Shown here: in pieces, positions 8,173 to 17,023 of the stretch
Numbering within the stretch: the first letter of the stretch is position 1
Layout of the letters: every line of letters starts with the position of its first letter
The notes under the pieces: generated by a model
What the model was told of the DNA's origin: nothing
Seen by the model: only the letters and a program-made list of their open reading frames with translations
The model's database searches: none
DNA from: Lachnospiraceae bacterium MD308
Lineage (GTDB): Bacteria > Bacillota > Clostridia > Lachnospirales > Lachnospiraceae
DNA length: 64,000 bases
NCBI GenBank assembly: GCA_000403475.2
Contig: KE159795.1
Coordinates: 2,124,417-2,188,416, forward strand
Direction of reading: 5' to 3'
Position numbers and translations under genes: made by a program

Positions 8173-8649
8173 ATGAAGAAAAGGAAGTTAGCATCTATTA
8201 GTTGTACTCTGTTGCTAGTATTTTGTATGTTCTGTTTGAGTTTTGACGTGCATGCAGAAGAAAGCAGAAAGCAGATTGGGGGTTCTTATCTGACACATGA
8301 GAGTGAATCTGTCGGTTACGCTACAGGGATTACCCGCGGAGAAGATTTGATGGTGGGTTATTCGAAGTGCGTAAGGCTGGCGAATGGCAATCTCTATGTT
8401 GGAGGAAGCACTCTTGCTGCTCATACTGTGGAGAGAATCGGAATAGCCGTTGAGGTAGAGCGGGCGAAGGAAGAGGACACTTCATGGGAAGGGTATGACG
8501 GATGGATTGTTCGTGATAAGAATGCGGATAAGCTGTCATCTGCCAAGGAGTTAAAGGTGGAGGGCGGTTATTACTACCGGGTAGTATGTACCCATTCTGC
8601 AAACGACGATATGAGCAGTAGCTTTACGGACGGAGTATTCATTGAGTAG
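8173..8649 (+). CDS. Secreted protein resembling DUF6147
   Basis: About 158 residues. A strong signal peptide (basic KKRKLASIS, hydrophobic core, cleavage near VHAEES) precedes a beta-rich mature domain of about 130 residues with GGSYLTHE near its start and repeated Gly/Tyr strands. The layout resembles DUF6147, small secreted proteins of unknown function in Lachnospiraceae; that match is from memory. ATG 8173 is chosen because GGAGG is 5 bases upstream; the in-frame ATG at 8161 would add four residues and has poor spacing. It follows the DUF4367 gene by 70 bp and may be co-transcribed. Confidence 0.6.
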   Translation: MKKRKLASISCTLLLVFCMFCLSFDVHAEESRKQIGGSYLTHESESVGYATGITRGEDLMVGYSKCVRLANGNLYVGGSTLAAHTVERIGIAVEVERAKEEDTSWEGYDGWIVRDKNADKLSSAKELKVEGGYYYRVVCTHSANDDMSSSFTDGVFIE

Positions 8650-8658
8650 CCGACACAG

Positions 8659-8691
8659 CCGCAATAGAATCTTCCAGTCTCTCTATTGTGG
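8659..8691 (+). terminator. Weak hairpin after the DUF6147-like gene
   Basis: CCGCAATAGA pairs with TCTATTGTGG (one G-T pair) around a 13-base loop just after the stop codon. There is no clear T run behind it, so termination is only possible. Confidence 0.35.
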
Positions 8692-8729
8692 CACCTGATA
8701 TTATCTCAAAAGTATGTTAATTCTATCTT

Positions 8730-8866
8730 CTGGGAAGACTGTGACAAGCATCGCCGCGGAGCGGATTGTTATAAGTTGATAATGATTATATTGTGGAAAA
8801 GTAAAATGAAATCAATCTGTGAACCAGATATCCGTTGTATAGCGATGCAGGTCACAGTCTTCCCAG
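8730..8866. repeat. Long-range 25-base inverted repeat, candidate structured RNA or mini-element
   Basis: Bases 8730-8754 (starting CTGGGAAGACTGTGAC, ending CATCGC) are complementary to 8842-8866 at 23 of 25 positions. Inside, CGGAT (8762-8766) can pair with ATCCG (8830-8834), so the 137-base unit can fold into one long rod with a large internal bubble. It lies in a 369-bp gap without a convincing gene and is followed 16 bases later by an intrinsic terminator. A 6S-RNA-like ncRNA, a leader, or a miniature mobile element are all possible. The 84-codon frame across it has no ribosome site or recognisable content. Confidence 0.5.
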
Positions 8867-8882
8867 TAATGAGAGAAAACAC

Positions 8883-8918
8883 GGGAAAGGACGCTAAGAT
8901 GGGGGCGTCCTTTTCCAT
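8883..8918 (+). terminator. Intrinsic terminator after the inverted-repeat unit
   Basis: GGGAAAGGACGC (8883-8894) pairs with GCGTCCTTTTCC (8905-8916) around a 10-base loop, with Ts in and after the right arm. No gene ends just before it, so it most likely ends a transcript through the structured unit at 8730-8866. Confidence 0.6.
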
Positions 8919-9018
8919 TTGTGGGAAAGATATTAGATGACGGGACCGGTAATAAAAGATTGACAGACGAAAATCTAAGGGAGTTACGTTGTCGAAATCT
9001 TAAAGGAGGAATAAAGAC

Positions 9019-9259
9019 ATGAGTAAGTTTTTTGATGATACATTACAAAGACTGATGCAGGCGATTGAAATTGAAAAGAGAATATTCCTCTTACAGAGCG
9101 CAGTGGAATGCCAGCACCAACTTTTTAGGTGTCTGGCGATGCCAAGGAGCTATATCGCGATTAGAAAAAAAGAATCACAGTCCGTCATTGCAGACATTTT
9201 GCAACATACTTGATGCATTGGGTTACGGACTGATGATTGAAAAGAAGGCTGCTATATAG
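9019..9259 (+). pseudogene. Decayed antitoxin/HTH (XRE-like) gene
   Basis: Pieces of one protein appear in successive frames. Frame 1 from ATG 9019 gives MSKFFDDTLQRLMQAIEIEK. A one-base shift near 9079 then gives NIPLTERSGMPAPTF, which meets a TAG at about 9127. A third frame gives QGAISRLEKKNHSPS and an LDALGYGLMIEKKA end, the recognition-helix end of an XRE-type DNA-binding protein. Such small proteins are usually type II antitoxins. An ideal AAGGAGG site precedes the ATG. The upstream frame ending KGGIKT stops at 9022 in an ATGA overlap, which suggests the tail of a lost partner gene. At least two frame breaks make the gene non-functional. Confidence 0.7.
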
Positions 9260-9292
9260 AACAAGGAGACATGCGTTGACAAGATGCCAAAA

Positions 9293-9323
9293 GGGGGAAA
9301 ATCGCATTAACCGACATTCCCCC
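9293..9323 (-). terminator. Terminator of the TSCPD gene
   Basis: GGGGGA at 9293 pairs with TCCCCC ending at 9323. On the minus strand the hairpin is followed by TTTT, just past the stop of the gene at 9342. Confidence 0.6.
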
Positions 9324-9341
9324 GTGTATGTTTCGCTGTTC

Positions 9342-9584
9342 TTATTTTCCTGAGACAGCCTTAAGTGCCTGTGCGAGCTGGTCGGGACAGGATGTGGATC
9401 TGAAGCCGCATTTGATTCCTTCTAAGCGGGAGATTGCTTCATCTACATTCATTCCTTTTACCAGACGTGACAGACCTTGGGTATTTCCGCTGCATCCGCC
9501 GACAAATTCAGCACTTTTAATCACATTATCTTCTACGTCTACACGGATTAACTGTGAGCAGACGCCAACTGGTTTGAACTCCAT
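9342..9584 (-). CDS. TSCPD domain protein (TIGR03905 type)
   Basis: An 80-residue protein that is nearly all one TSCPD domain; the name-giving motif is seen as TSCPDQLAQAL near the C-terminus, with GGCSGNTQG near residue 29 and a further Cys in IKCGFRS. The domain also occurs at the C-terminus of class II ribonucleotide reductases, where it may bind metal, but the role of stand-alone copies is not established. AGGAGG stands 5-6 bases before the ATG. It is a single-gene unit with its own terminator, divergent from mtnN. Confidence 0.85.
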   Translation of the reverse strand: MEFKPVGVCSQLIRVDVEDNVIKSAEFVGGCSGNTQGLSRLVKGMNVDEAISRLEGIKCGFRSTSCPDQLAQALKAVSGK

Positions 9585-9703
9585 AAAAAACCTCCTTTAG
9601 TTATGTACAGATATCAAGAAAAGTATAGCAGAGAATACGAAGGAATGCTATACTATTTCTGGATATTGGAAGTACAAATTCATATACATGGAGGAACAGA
9701 CAT

Positions 9704-10396
9704 ATGATAGGGATTATTGGAGCGATGGAGGAAGAGGTTGAAGCTTTGAAGGAAGCGATGGAGATTCGGAAGACGGAAGAGGTCGCGGGTATGGTTTTCT
9801 GTGAGGGCGTCTTGTGTGGAAAAGATGCGGTAGTAGTAAGAAGCGGCATTGGAAAGGTGAATGCAGGGATATGTGCGCAGATTTTGGTAGATCATTTTGA
9901 TGTAGATATGCTGATTAATACGGGGATTGCCGGGTCTTTGGATGCGAGGATTGACATTGGAGATATGGTGATTTCTACGGATGCGGTTCATCATGATATG
10001 GATGCGACGATTTTCGGCGACCCGGCGGGGCAGGTTCCGAGGATGGATACGCTGGCGTTTCCGGCGGACGGCGTGCTGGTTGAGAAGGCGAAAGCGGCGA
10101 ATGAGAAGGCAAACCCGGAGATTCGCACCTTTACCGGAAGGGTGGCAAGCGGAGACCAGTTTATCTCTTCTGCCGAGGCGAAGGAGAGGATTGTGAGTAT
10201 GTTCCATCCGCTTTGTACGGAGATGGAGGGTGCGGGGATAGCACAGGCTGCTTATCTGAACAAAGTTTCGTACGTCATAATTCGGGCTATTTCGGACAAA
10301 GCCGACAACAGTGCCGTTATGGATTATCCGGAGTTTGAACGGCAGGCAATCACTCATAGCGTAAGGCTTATGAAAGAGTTGATGACTTTGCTGTAG
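9704..10396 (+). CDS. mtnN: 5'-methylthioadenosine/S-adenosylhomocysteine nucleosidase
   Basis: A 230-residue enzyme that hydrolyses MTA and SAH to adenine and the thiosugar, for methyl-cycle salvage and AI-2 precursor supply. It starts MIGIIGAMEEEVEAL, containing the catalytic Glu near residue 12. NTGIAGSLD, FISSAEAKE, the EMEGAGIAQ ribose-binding motif and AISDKAD with the catalytic Asp are all in order. Length is that of the family. GGAGGAAC precedes the ATG. It is a single gene followed by a 129-bp gap that holds a CCGACAG/CTGTCGG hairpin at about 10420-10451. Confidence 0.95.
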   Translation: MIGIIGAMEEEVEALKEAMEIRKTEEVAGMVFCEGVLCGKDAVVVRSGIGKVNAGICAQILVDHFDVDMLINTGIAGSLDARIDIGDMVISTDAVHHDMDATIFGDPAGQVPRMDTLAFPADGVLVEKAKAANEKANPEIRTFTGRVASGDQFISSAEAKERIVSMFHPLCTEMEGAGIAQAAYLNKVSYVIIRAISDKADNSAVMDYPEFERQAITHSVRLMKELMTLL

Positions 10397-10525
10397 GATT
10401 TTTTAAGAAAATATATTCTGTAAACCGACAGGATGTGACAGGGATCTGTCGGATTATGGAGAACGGATTTTATCGCCCTCCGAGGGAATATCAGGTATAA
10501 TTCCCATGAAAGGAGGGCTTTATCT

Positions 10526-11428
10526 ATGTTAAGGATGATAGTGGATAAGCAGATAATAGTTATAGCGCTGGGAATTTTTACGGCAGCCGGCATCTTGAGT
10601 AAATGCGTGGTGAATGCGATACTTGCGCGTCTGGTACGTGCGGCGGGCAATATGAATAAAAGTACCCATCCGCTGATGCGTCTGGTGCGCGCGAAGTTTG
10701 AACATGCCTGTATGGTTAGTGAAAAGGTGGAGAACGTGGAAGTGTTTGTGGACAAGTACCTGTATGGTTATAAGGTGCTTGGTATCCGCCTTCACAGCCT
10801 GAGAAGGCTTGAAAAAGCGGCGGCGCTTTTGTGTATTGTCATGGGTCTTTTGGGGGCAGTCCTTACATACAGCATTTATGGAATGAATGATCTTGTGCTG
10901 CGGACGGGGGTAATCGGCGTGGGACTGGGGATTCTTGTGTACGTGTTTCATCTGACAACGGATGAAAATTACCGTATGCAGATGGCGAGAAACTATATGG
11001 TAGATTATCTGCAGAATGTATGTCTTCACCGCTATGAGAAGTCACGCCAGAAAGAGATGGCAGCTGGGAGAGATTCCGAGGAAGAGAGATTCGAAGAGGA
11101 GGCTGTACAGGCGGGAGAAGATGAGAACGATTTTGAGGAGACGGAGATAATCGTGGATGTGGCTGAGGTAGTCGGAAGGGATGTCTCGGAACCGGAGAGG
11201 CCGAATCCGGGGAAGGAAGTCCCGTCACCGCAGACATCGCCGGAGGTTCTTCCTCCTACGATGCCTAAGCCATATCCGGTGCCTGATACTGCAGCGCAGA
11301 GAGAGCATAGTGACAGGGTAAGAGCAGTTTCCAGAAAGGCGGAAAAAGAGGAGCCGGAAGGGACGGAGCAGAAGTCTGTAGAAAGAGAGATTCTTATACG
11401 TCAGATACTAGAGGAGTTTATGGCTTGA
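10526..11428 (+). CDS. Uncharacterised membrane protein with charged tail
   Basis: 300 residues, family not recognised. Three hydrophobic helices are visible: about residues 6-27, 96-117 and 122-145. Between the first and second is a basic, Cys-containing loop (KFEHACMVSEKVENVEVFVDKYLYG is its centre). After residue 160 the protein becomes a long acidic then Pro-rich cytoplasmic-type tail ending in a helical segment (EREILIRQILEEFMA). A strong AAAGGAGGGC site precedes the ATG, and TATAAT at 10496-10501 is a possible -10 without a clear -35. It stands alone upstream of pgi. Function unknown. Confidence 0.7.
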   Translation: MLRMIVDKQIIVIALGIFTAAGILSKCVVNAILARLVRAAGNMNKSTHPLMRLVRAKFEHACMVSEKVENVEVFVDKYLYGYKVLGIRLHSLRRLEKAAALLCIVMGLLGAVLTYSIYGMNDLVLRTGVIGVGLGILVYVFHLTTDENYRMQMARNYMVDYLQNVCLHRYEKSRQKEMAAGRDSEEERFEEEAVQAGEDENDFEETEIIVDVAEVVGRDVSEPERPNPGKEVPSPQTSPEVLPPTMPKPYPVPDTAAQREHSDRVRAVSRKAEKEEPEGTEQKSVEREILIRQILEEFMA

Positions 11429-11509
11429 TTAAAGTGCGCTGATTTGATAAAATATATTATATATGAAAAAATATAAATATATTTTTTGAAGGAAGGACGG
11501 ATTTGTGCT

Positions 11510-12856
11510 ATGGCAAAAGTAACATTTGATTATTCAAAGGCAACAGGATTTATCAGCGACCACGAAGTAGAGTCTATGAAAAAAATCGCTCTTCAAGCGA
11601 AGGATACGCTTCTTGGGAGAGAGGGTGCGGGGAATGATTTCCTTGGATGGATTGATCTCCCGGTAGATTATGATAAAGAAGAATTTGCAAGAATAAAGGC
11701 AGCGGCAGAGAGAATCAAAGGAGATTCAGAAGTGCTGGTAGTTATCGGTATCGGCGGTTCCTATCTCGGAGCAAGAGCTGCAATTGAATTTTTACGTCAT
11801 AATTTTTACAATATGGTGTCTAAAGAAATCCGTAAAACACCGGAGATTTATTATGCAGGAAACAGCATCAGCAGTACATATCTTAAGCACTTGATTGATG
11901 TGATTGGAGACAGAGATTTCTCTGTAAATATTATCTCCAAATCAGGTACGACGACAGAGCCGGCAATTGCATTCCGTGTATTCAAGGAGATGCTTGAGAA
12001 GAAATATGGAAAAGAGGAAGCTGCGAAGAGAATCTACGCAACAACTGATAAGGAGAGAGGAGCCTTGAAGGGGCTTGCAGACGAGGAAGGATATGAAGAG
12101 TTCGTAGTGCCGGATGATGTGGGCGGACGTTTTTCAGTTCTGACAGCGGTAGGCCTTCTTCCGATTGCAGTCAGCGGAGCGGATATTGACAAGCTGATGG
12201 AGGGAGCGGCATCTGCAAGAGAGATGGCGATCAACAATGAATTTGATGATAATGATGCATTGAAATATGCAGCAATCCGTAATATCCTTCATAGAAAAGG
12301 AAAATCTGTTGAGATTCTGGCGAATTATGAGCCAAGCCTTCACTATGTGTCAGAGTGGTGGAAGCAGTTATACGGCGAGAGTGAAGGAAAGGATCAGAAA
12401 GGGATTTTCCCGGCGTCTGTAGACCTTACTACAGATCTTCATTCGATGGGGCAGTTCATTCAGGATGGAAGCCGTATTATGTATGAGACAGTTCTGAATG
12501 TAGAGGAGTCACAGGAAGAGATTATTATCGGCGAGGAGCCGGTAGACCTTGACGGCTTGAACTATCTTGCAGGAAAGAATGTTGATTTTGTGAATAAGAG
12601 TGCGATGAATGGGACAATCCTTGCGCATACAGACGGCAATGTTCCGAATCTTACTGTTAATATTCCGGCACAGGATGAGTATTCGTTGGGGCAGCTATTC
12701 TATATGTTTGAGTTTGCCTGCGGTGTCAGCGGATATATCTCCGGCGTTAATCCGTTTAATCAGCCGGGAGTTGAGAGTTATAAGAAGAATATGTTTGCAT
12801 TGCTTGGGAAACCTGGATACGAAGAAGAAAGGGAGAAACTTCTTAAGAGATTGTAG
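11510..12856 (+). CDS. pgi: Glucose-6-phosphate isomerase
   Basis: A 448-residue glycolytic enzyme that interconverts glucose 6-phosphate and fructose 6-phosphate. The sugar-phosphate site motifs [11 protein letters not shown] and [10 protein letters not shown] are present, as are [14 protein letters not shown] and [25 protein letters not shown], the short bacterial Pgi signatures. The start is ATG 11510 ([10 protein letters not shown]) with AAGGAAGG upstream; the frame extends further but that part is not conserved. Its product also supplies the glycogen and phosphosugar genes elsewhere in the window (GlgB, phosphosugar mutase). The decarboxylase gene follows 17 bp later. Confidence 0.95.
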   Translation: MAKVTFDYSKATGFISDHEVESMKKIALQAKDTLLGREGAGNDFLGWIDLPVDYDKEEFARIKAAAERIKGDSEVLVVIGIGGSYLGARAAIEFLRHNFYNMVSKEIRKTPEIYYAGNSISSTYLKHLIDVIGDRDFSVNIISKSGTTTEPAIAFRVFKEMLEKKYGKEEAAKRIYATTDKERGALKGLADEEGYEEFVVPDDVGGRFSVLTAVGLLPIAVSGADIDKLMEGAASAREMAINNEFDDNDALKYAAIRNILHRKGKSVEILANYEPSLHYVSEWWKQLYGESEGKDQKGIFPASVDLTTDLHSMGQFIQDGSRIMYETVLNVEESQEEIIIGEEPVDLDGLNYLAGKNVDFVNKSAMNGTILAHTDGNVPNLTVNIPAQDEYSLGQLFYMFEFACGVSGYISGVNPFNQPGVESYKKNMFALLGKPGYEEEREKLLKRL

Positions 12857-12873
12857 AATGTGATGAACGTGTT

Positions 12874-14325
12874 ATGAGCACACTATATGATAAGTTAAGA
12901 AGCTACAGCAATTCGGATTACTATGGCTTTCATATGCCGGGACATAAGAGGCGAGGCATCCCGGCATATGATTTTGGAGATGGGGCGCTTCCGTATGAGA
13001 TTGATATTACGGAGATTGAAGGCTTTGATGACCTTCATCATCCGCGGGGGATTCTAAAAAGCGCGCAGGAGCGTGCGGCCGAAGTCTACCATGCAGATGA
13101 GACGCATTTTCTTGTCAATGGAAGTACGGTCGGAATCTTGAGTGCTGTGTGCGGTGTAACTGAAAAAGGAGATACTATACTTGTGGCAAGAAATTGCCAC
13201 AAGTCTGTGTATCATGCTATATATCTGAACGAATTGAATCCGGTCTATCTGTATCCAGACTTTGATGGCAAAGTGAATCTTAATATGCAGATTAGACCGC
13301 AGGATGTGAGGGATGCCCTTGAGCGTTATCCGGATATAAGGGCAGTCGTTATTGTGTCGCCGACTTATGACGGGGTGGTATCGGACGTTACCGCCATCGC
13401 GGAGGCGGTACATGAGAAAGGGCTGCCTTTAATTGTGGACGAAGCGCATGGGGCTCATTTTGGTTTTCACAGCGTATTTCCGGAAAATTCCAATGTGCGC
13501 GGTGCGGATATTGTTATACACAGTGTTCACAAGACTTTGCCGTCGTTGACGCAGACGGCTCTTTTGCATATGAACGGCAGCAGGATAGACAGAGACAGGG
13601 TGAAAGGATACCTGGATATGCTGCAGACATCAAGCCCCTCCTATGTGCTGATGGCTGCAATTGATCTGTGTATGGAAGAGCTTTCGAATCATGCAGAAGA
13701 GATGTTTGGGGATTATGTAAAGGAGCTTTGTGAAGTGAGGAAAAAACTTTCAGGGCTTAAGTGTCTTGAGTTAATCCGCACAGAATGTTATGATATATCT
13801 AAGCTTATTATATTCACAGGAAATCGGGAATTTACAGGACAAGAGCTTTACAGAAGGCTGCTTTCGGAGTATCATTTGCAGATGGAGATGGCGGCAGGAA
13901 GTTATGTGCTTGCCATGACTTCTGTATCAGATACAAAAGAAGGCCTGGAACGGTTGACAAATGCATTGTTTCGGATTGATAATAAGACGAGCTTTCAAAA
14001 AACAGAAGAGTGTCCGGGGGTAAGAACGATTCCCCGGGCAGAGGTCGTCTGTAATATTGCCGACGTCCAGCGGAAGGTGCGAATGGGTGCGGCAGAGCCG
14101 ATGCTTGTTCCGTGGGAAGCTGCCGCCGGATATGTATCTGCGGAGTATGCGTATCTGTATCCACCGGGCAGTCCGCTTATCGTGCCGGGAGAGAGGATTA
14201 CAGAGGAAGCGGTGCGTATGCTTTGCTGGTATCGGGATAAGGGATTTTCTGTTGAGGGCTTAAAAAGGGAAAGATACGTTGAAGTTTTAAAGATAAAAAG
14301 GGAGATACAACATGGGAAGCTTTAA
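12874..14325 (+). CDS. PLP-dependent Orn/Lys/Arg decarboxylase family protein
   Basis: 483 residues of the fold-type I group III decarboxylases. Seen: the N-terminal YGFHMPGHKR motif, VNGSTVGILSAV, VSPTYDGVVSD, the cofactor Asp/His in VDEAHGAHFGF, and the Schiff-base Lys in SVHKTLPSLTQTA. Length is close to that of B. subtilis SpeA/YaaO, shorter than the acid-stress decarboxylases. YaaO-like genes in Firmicutes lie just before the tmk-holB-ricT block, as here. Substrate (arginine, lysine or ornithine) cannot be told. The 3' end overlaps holB by 14 bp, implying translational coupling. Confidence 0.85.
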   Translation: MSTLYDKLRSYSNSDYYGFHMPGHKRRGIPAYDFGDGALPYEIDITEIEGFDDLHHPRGILKSAQERAAEVYHADETHFLVNGSTVGILSAVCGVTEKGDTILVARNCHKSVYHAIYLNELNPVYLYPDFDGKVNLNMQIRPQDVRDALERYPDIRAVVIVSPTYDGVVSDVTAIAEAVHEKGLPLIVDEAHGAHFGFHSVFPENSNVRGADIVIHSVHKTLPSLTQTALLHMNGSRIDRDRVKGYLDMLQTSSPSYVLMAAIDLCMEELSNHAEEMFGDYVKELCEVRKKLSGLKCLELIRTECYDISKLIIFTGNREFTGQELYRRLLSEYHLQMEMAAGSYVLAMTSVSDTKEGLERLTNALFRIDNKTSFQKTEECPGVRTIPRAEVVCNIADVQRKVRMGAAEPMLVPWEAAAGYVSAEYAYLYPPGSPLIVPGERITEEAVRMLCWYRDKGFSVEGLKRERYVEVLKIKREIQHGKL

Positions 14326-15301
14326 AAATGTAGTTGGGCACAAGGATATTATACAATATATCAGGAATGCGGTGTCGATGGATAAGGTATCACATGCTTA
14401 TATTATGAACGGTGCCAGGGGCTCGGGCAAGAAGATGCTGGCGAGCTTGTTTGCCATGACGCTGCTGTGTGAAAAACAGGGGCCTGATCCGTGTAACACA
14501 TGCCATTCCTGCAGGCAGGCAGAGAGCGACAATCATCCGGACATTATATGGGCAGCCCATGAGAAGCCGAATACGATCAGCGTGGATGATATACGTGAAC
14601 AGGTGAATAATACGATTATGATCAAGCCCTACCAGGGGCCGTATAAGATATATATTATCGATCGTGCAGAGCTTATGACTCCGCAGGCGCAAAACGCGCT
14701 TTTAAAGACGATCGAGGAGCCGCCGGAGTATGCGGTGATCATATTGCTTACGGAGAATGCGGAGGTTCTTCTTCCCACCATTAACTCAAGGTGTGTGATG
14801 CTAAAGCTTCGTAATATCAGGGATACTTTGATTAAGAAATATCTGATGGAAATACTTGAAATCCCAGATTATAAGGCGGATGTCTGTACGGCGTTCGCAC
14901 AGGGAAATATGGGACGGGCAATTATGCTGGCTCATTCGGAGCATTTTAATGAGATTAAAGACGAGGCGGTGCAGCTTCTTAAATATATTCGTGAGATGGA
15001 GTTCTCCGAGGTTGTCACGGCGGTGAACAGTGTTACCGCATATAAGCTTGAGATTACGGATTACCTGGATATCATTATGATCTGGTACAGAGATGTTTTG
15101 CTTTATAAGGCGACGAAAGAGATTGACAAGCTTGTTTTTAAAGATCAGATAAAATATATCAAGGAGCAGGCAAAGACAAGCTCTTATGAGGGGATTCAGA
15201 ATATCATCGCCGGTCTTGAGAAGGCGAAGTCAAGGCTTAGAGCGAATGTGAACTTTGAACTTGTGATGGAACTTTTGTTCCTGACAATAAAGGAGAATTA
15301 A
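14312..15301 (+). CDS. holB: DNA polymerase III delta' subunit
   Basis: 329 residues; clamp-loader subunit. The N-terminal AAA+ domain has a P-loop-like NGARGSGKKM near residue 30, a Cys module (C-x2-C-x2-C within PCNTCHSCRQ) like that of clamp-loader ATPases, DRAELMTPQAQNALLKTIEEPPE near residue 115 and the SRC sensor motif (INSRCVMLKL). The C-terminal helical collar domain follows. The thymidylate kinase gene that usually precedes holB in Firmicutes is missing, so holB directly abuts the decarboxylase. ricT starts 3 bp after the stop. Confidence 0.88.
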   Translation: MGSFKNVVGHKDIIQYIRNAVSMDKVSHAYIMNGARGSGKKMLASLFAMTLLCEKQGPDPCNTCHSCRQAESDNHPDIIWAAHEKPNTISVDDIREQVNNTIMIKPYQGPYKIYIIDRAELMTPQAQNALLKTIEEPPEYAVIILLTENAEVLLPTINSRCVMLKLRNIRDTLIKKYLMEILEIPDYKADVCTAFAQGNMGRAIMLAHSEHFNEIKDEAVQLLKYIREMEFSEVVTAVNSVTAYKLEITDYLDIIMIWYRDVLLYKATKEIDKLVFKDQIKYIKEQAKTSSYEGIQNIIAGLEKAKSRLRANVNFELVMELLFLTIKEN

Positions 15302-15304
15302 TCT

Positions 15305-16216
15305 ATGACGAGAGTAATAGGCGTTCGGTTCAGGCCGGCGGGAAAGATATATTTTTTTGCACCGGGAAGGCATGATGTTAAGACGGGAGATAAAGTAATC
15401 GTAGAGACTGCCCGGGGAGTAGAGTTTGGCTCTGTTGTATCAGGGCCGAAGGATGTAGAGGACGAGCAGATTACAGTGCCGTTAAAGCAGGTAATCAGAG
15501 TTGCAACAGAAGAAGATAAGCAAAAAGAGAGCAAGAACCGGGAAAAAGAGAAAGAGGCATTTGAAATCTGCCTGGAAAAAATCCGCAAACATGGGCTTGA
15601 GATGAAGTTGATTGATGCGGAATATACGTTTGACAATAATAAGGTCCTGTTTTACTTTACGGCAGATGGACGGATTGATTTCCGTGAGCTTGTAAAGGAT
15701 TTGGCGAGTGTGTTCAGAACAAGGATTGAGCTGCGCCAGATTGGGGTGCGGGACGAGACGAAGATCCGGGGAGGAATCGGCATCTGCGGGCGGCCGCTCT
15801 GCTGTCACACATACCTGTCTGAATTTGCTCCGGTATCAATCAAGATGGCAAAGGAACAGAATCTTTCTTTGAATCCTACGAAGATATCCGGCGTGTGCGG
15901 AAGGCTGATGTGTTGTTTGACGAATGAGGAAGAGATATATGAGGAGCTCAACAGTCATCTGCCGGGGAATGGAGACCGTGTGACAACGCCGGAGGGATTG
16001 AAGGGAGATGTACAGTCAGTCAATGTGCTGCGTCAGCTTGTGAAGGTGATTGTGACGCTTGATAATGACGAGAAAGAGATACGAGAGTATAAGGCGTCAG
16101 AGCTTAAATTCAAGTCAAGACGCCGAAAGAAGGATGCGAAGCTTTCCAGGGAAGAATTGGAGGAGCTTAAGCGTCTGGAGGAGAAAACTGGGGATTCCAG
16201 GTTGGACGACAATTAA
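15305..16216 (+). CDS. ricT: PSP1 domain regulator RicT (YaaT)
   Basis: 303 residues. The N-terminal PSP1 domain (IGVRFRPAGKIYFF, then GDKVIVETARGVEFG) leads into a Cys-rich C-terminal part with GICGRPLCCHTYLSEF, SGVCGRLMCCLTNE. In B. subtilis RicT forms the iron-sulfur RicAFT complex, which helps RNase Y mature mRNAs and affects competence, biofilm and sporulation decisions; the Cys residues seen match that cluster site. A charged Lys/Arg/Glu tail ends the protein. Directly downstream of holB as in Bacillus; no yabA gene follows. Confidence 0.92.
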   Translation: MTRVIGVRFRPAGKIYFFAPGRHDVKTGDKVIVETARGVEFGSVVSGPKDVEDEQITVPLKQVIRVATEEDKQKESKNREKEKEAFEICLEKIRKHGLEMKLIDAEYTFDNNKVLFYFTADGRIDFRELVKDLASVFRTRIELRQIGVRDETKIRGGIGICGRPLCCHTYLSEFAPVSIKMAKEQNLSLNPTKISGVCGRLMCCLTNEEEIYEELNSHLPGNGDRVTTPEGLKGDVQSVNVLRQLVKVIVTLDNDEKEIREYKASELKFKSRRRKKDAKLSREELEELKRLEEKTGDSRLDDN

Positions 16217-16233
16217 GATAAGGAACATCAGAT

Positions 16234-17010
16234 ATGAGAGATGAAAGATTGATTCACACCGGGGAGCGGTTGGATGATCTGCAGATTAAGGGTTACGAGA
16301 TTATCCAGCATCCGGGCCGTTTCTGCTTTGGGATGGATGCGGTGCTTCTTTCTTCCTTTGCGAAGGTAAAAAAAGGAGAAAGGGCTCTGGATCTTGGGAC
16401 AGGAACGGGTATTCTGCCTATTTTGCTTGAGGCAAAAAATCGCGGAGAGCATTATACGGGGCTTGAGATTCAGCAGGAGAGCGCGGACATGGCGAGGAGA
16501 AGCGTTGCGTATAATGGTCTGGAATCAAAGATAGATATTGTGACAGGAGATATTAAGGAGGCAGCTCTTAGGTTTGGGGCGGCCTCTTTTGAGGTAATCA
16601 CGGTGAATCCGCCGTATATGATCGGGAACCATGGGCTTAAGAATCAAAATGAGGCGCTTTATATTGCCCGGCACGAAGCGCTCTGCACGCTGGATGATAT
16701 TCTGCGGGAGAGCGCGAAGATTCTTAAGGTTAAGGGAAGGTTCTATATGGTGCACAGACCGTTTCGACTGCCGGAGATACTTACGAAGATGTGCGCCTGC
16801 GGAATCGAGCCGAAGGAGATGCGCTTCGTATATCCTTTTGCGGACAAGGAGCCTAATATGGTTCTTGTGGGAGGAACGAAGGGAGGCAATCCCCGGATGA
16901 AGATAGGGCCGCCGCTTATTGTGTACGAGAAAGCAGGAAAATACACGGATGAAGTGATGCGGATACATCATAGCTGGGAAGGGACAGCCCATTGTGAACA
17001 GCAGAAATGA
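16234..17010 (+). CDS. trmN6: tRNA1(Val) adenine(37)-N6-methyltransferase-like protein
   Basis: 258 residues, class I SAM-dependent methyltransferase of the YabB/TrmN6 group. Motif I is LDLGTGTGILPILLEA near residue 52, and the N6-adenine signature NPPYM lies near residue 127. The N-terminal FGMDAVLLSSFAKV stretch is typical of the group. Family members methylate A37 in tRNA. It lies between ricT and rsmI, the same order as yaaT-yabB-yabC in Bacillus, and is followed by rsmI 13 bp after its stop, so all three are likely one operon. Confidence 0.88.
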   Translation: MRDERLIHTGERLDDLQIKGYEIIQHPGRFCFGMDAVLLSSFAKVKKGERALDLGTGTGILPILLEAKNRGEHYTGLEIQQESADMARRSVAYNGLESKIDIVTGDIKEAALRFGAASFEVITVNPPYMIGNHGLKNQNEALYIARHEALCTLDDILRESAKILKVKGRFYMVHRPFRLPEILTKMCACGIEPKEMRFVYPFADKEPNMVLVGGTKGGNPRMKIGPPLIVYEKAGKYTDEVMRIHHSWEGTAHCEQQK

Positions 17011-17023
17011 GAGGAGGAGCTGT

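Noticed and set aside
8686-8940. Plus-strand 84-codon frame
   Set aside because: Crosses the inverted repeat and the terminator, has no ribosome site and no recognisable content.
9680-10357. Minus-strand 225-codon frame
   Set aside because: Lies fully under mtnN, has no family features and is Arg/His-rich, as expected of an antisense frame.
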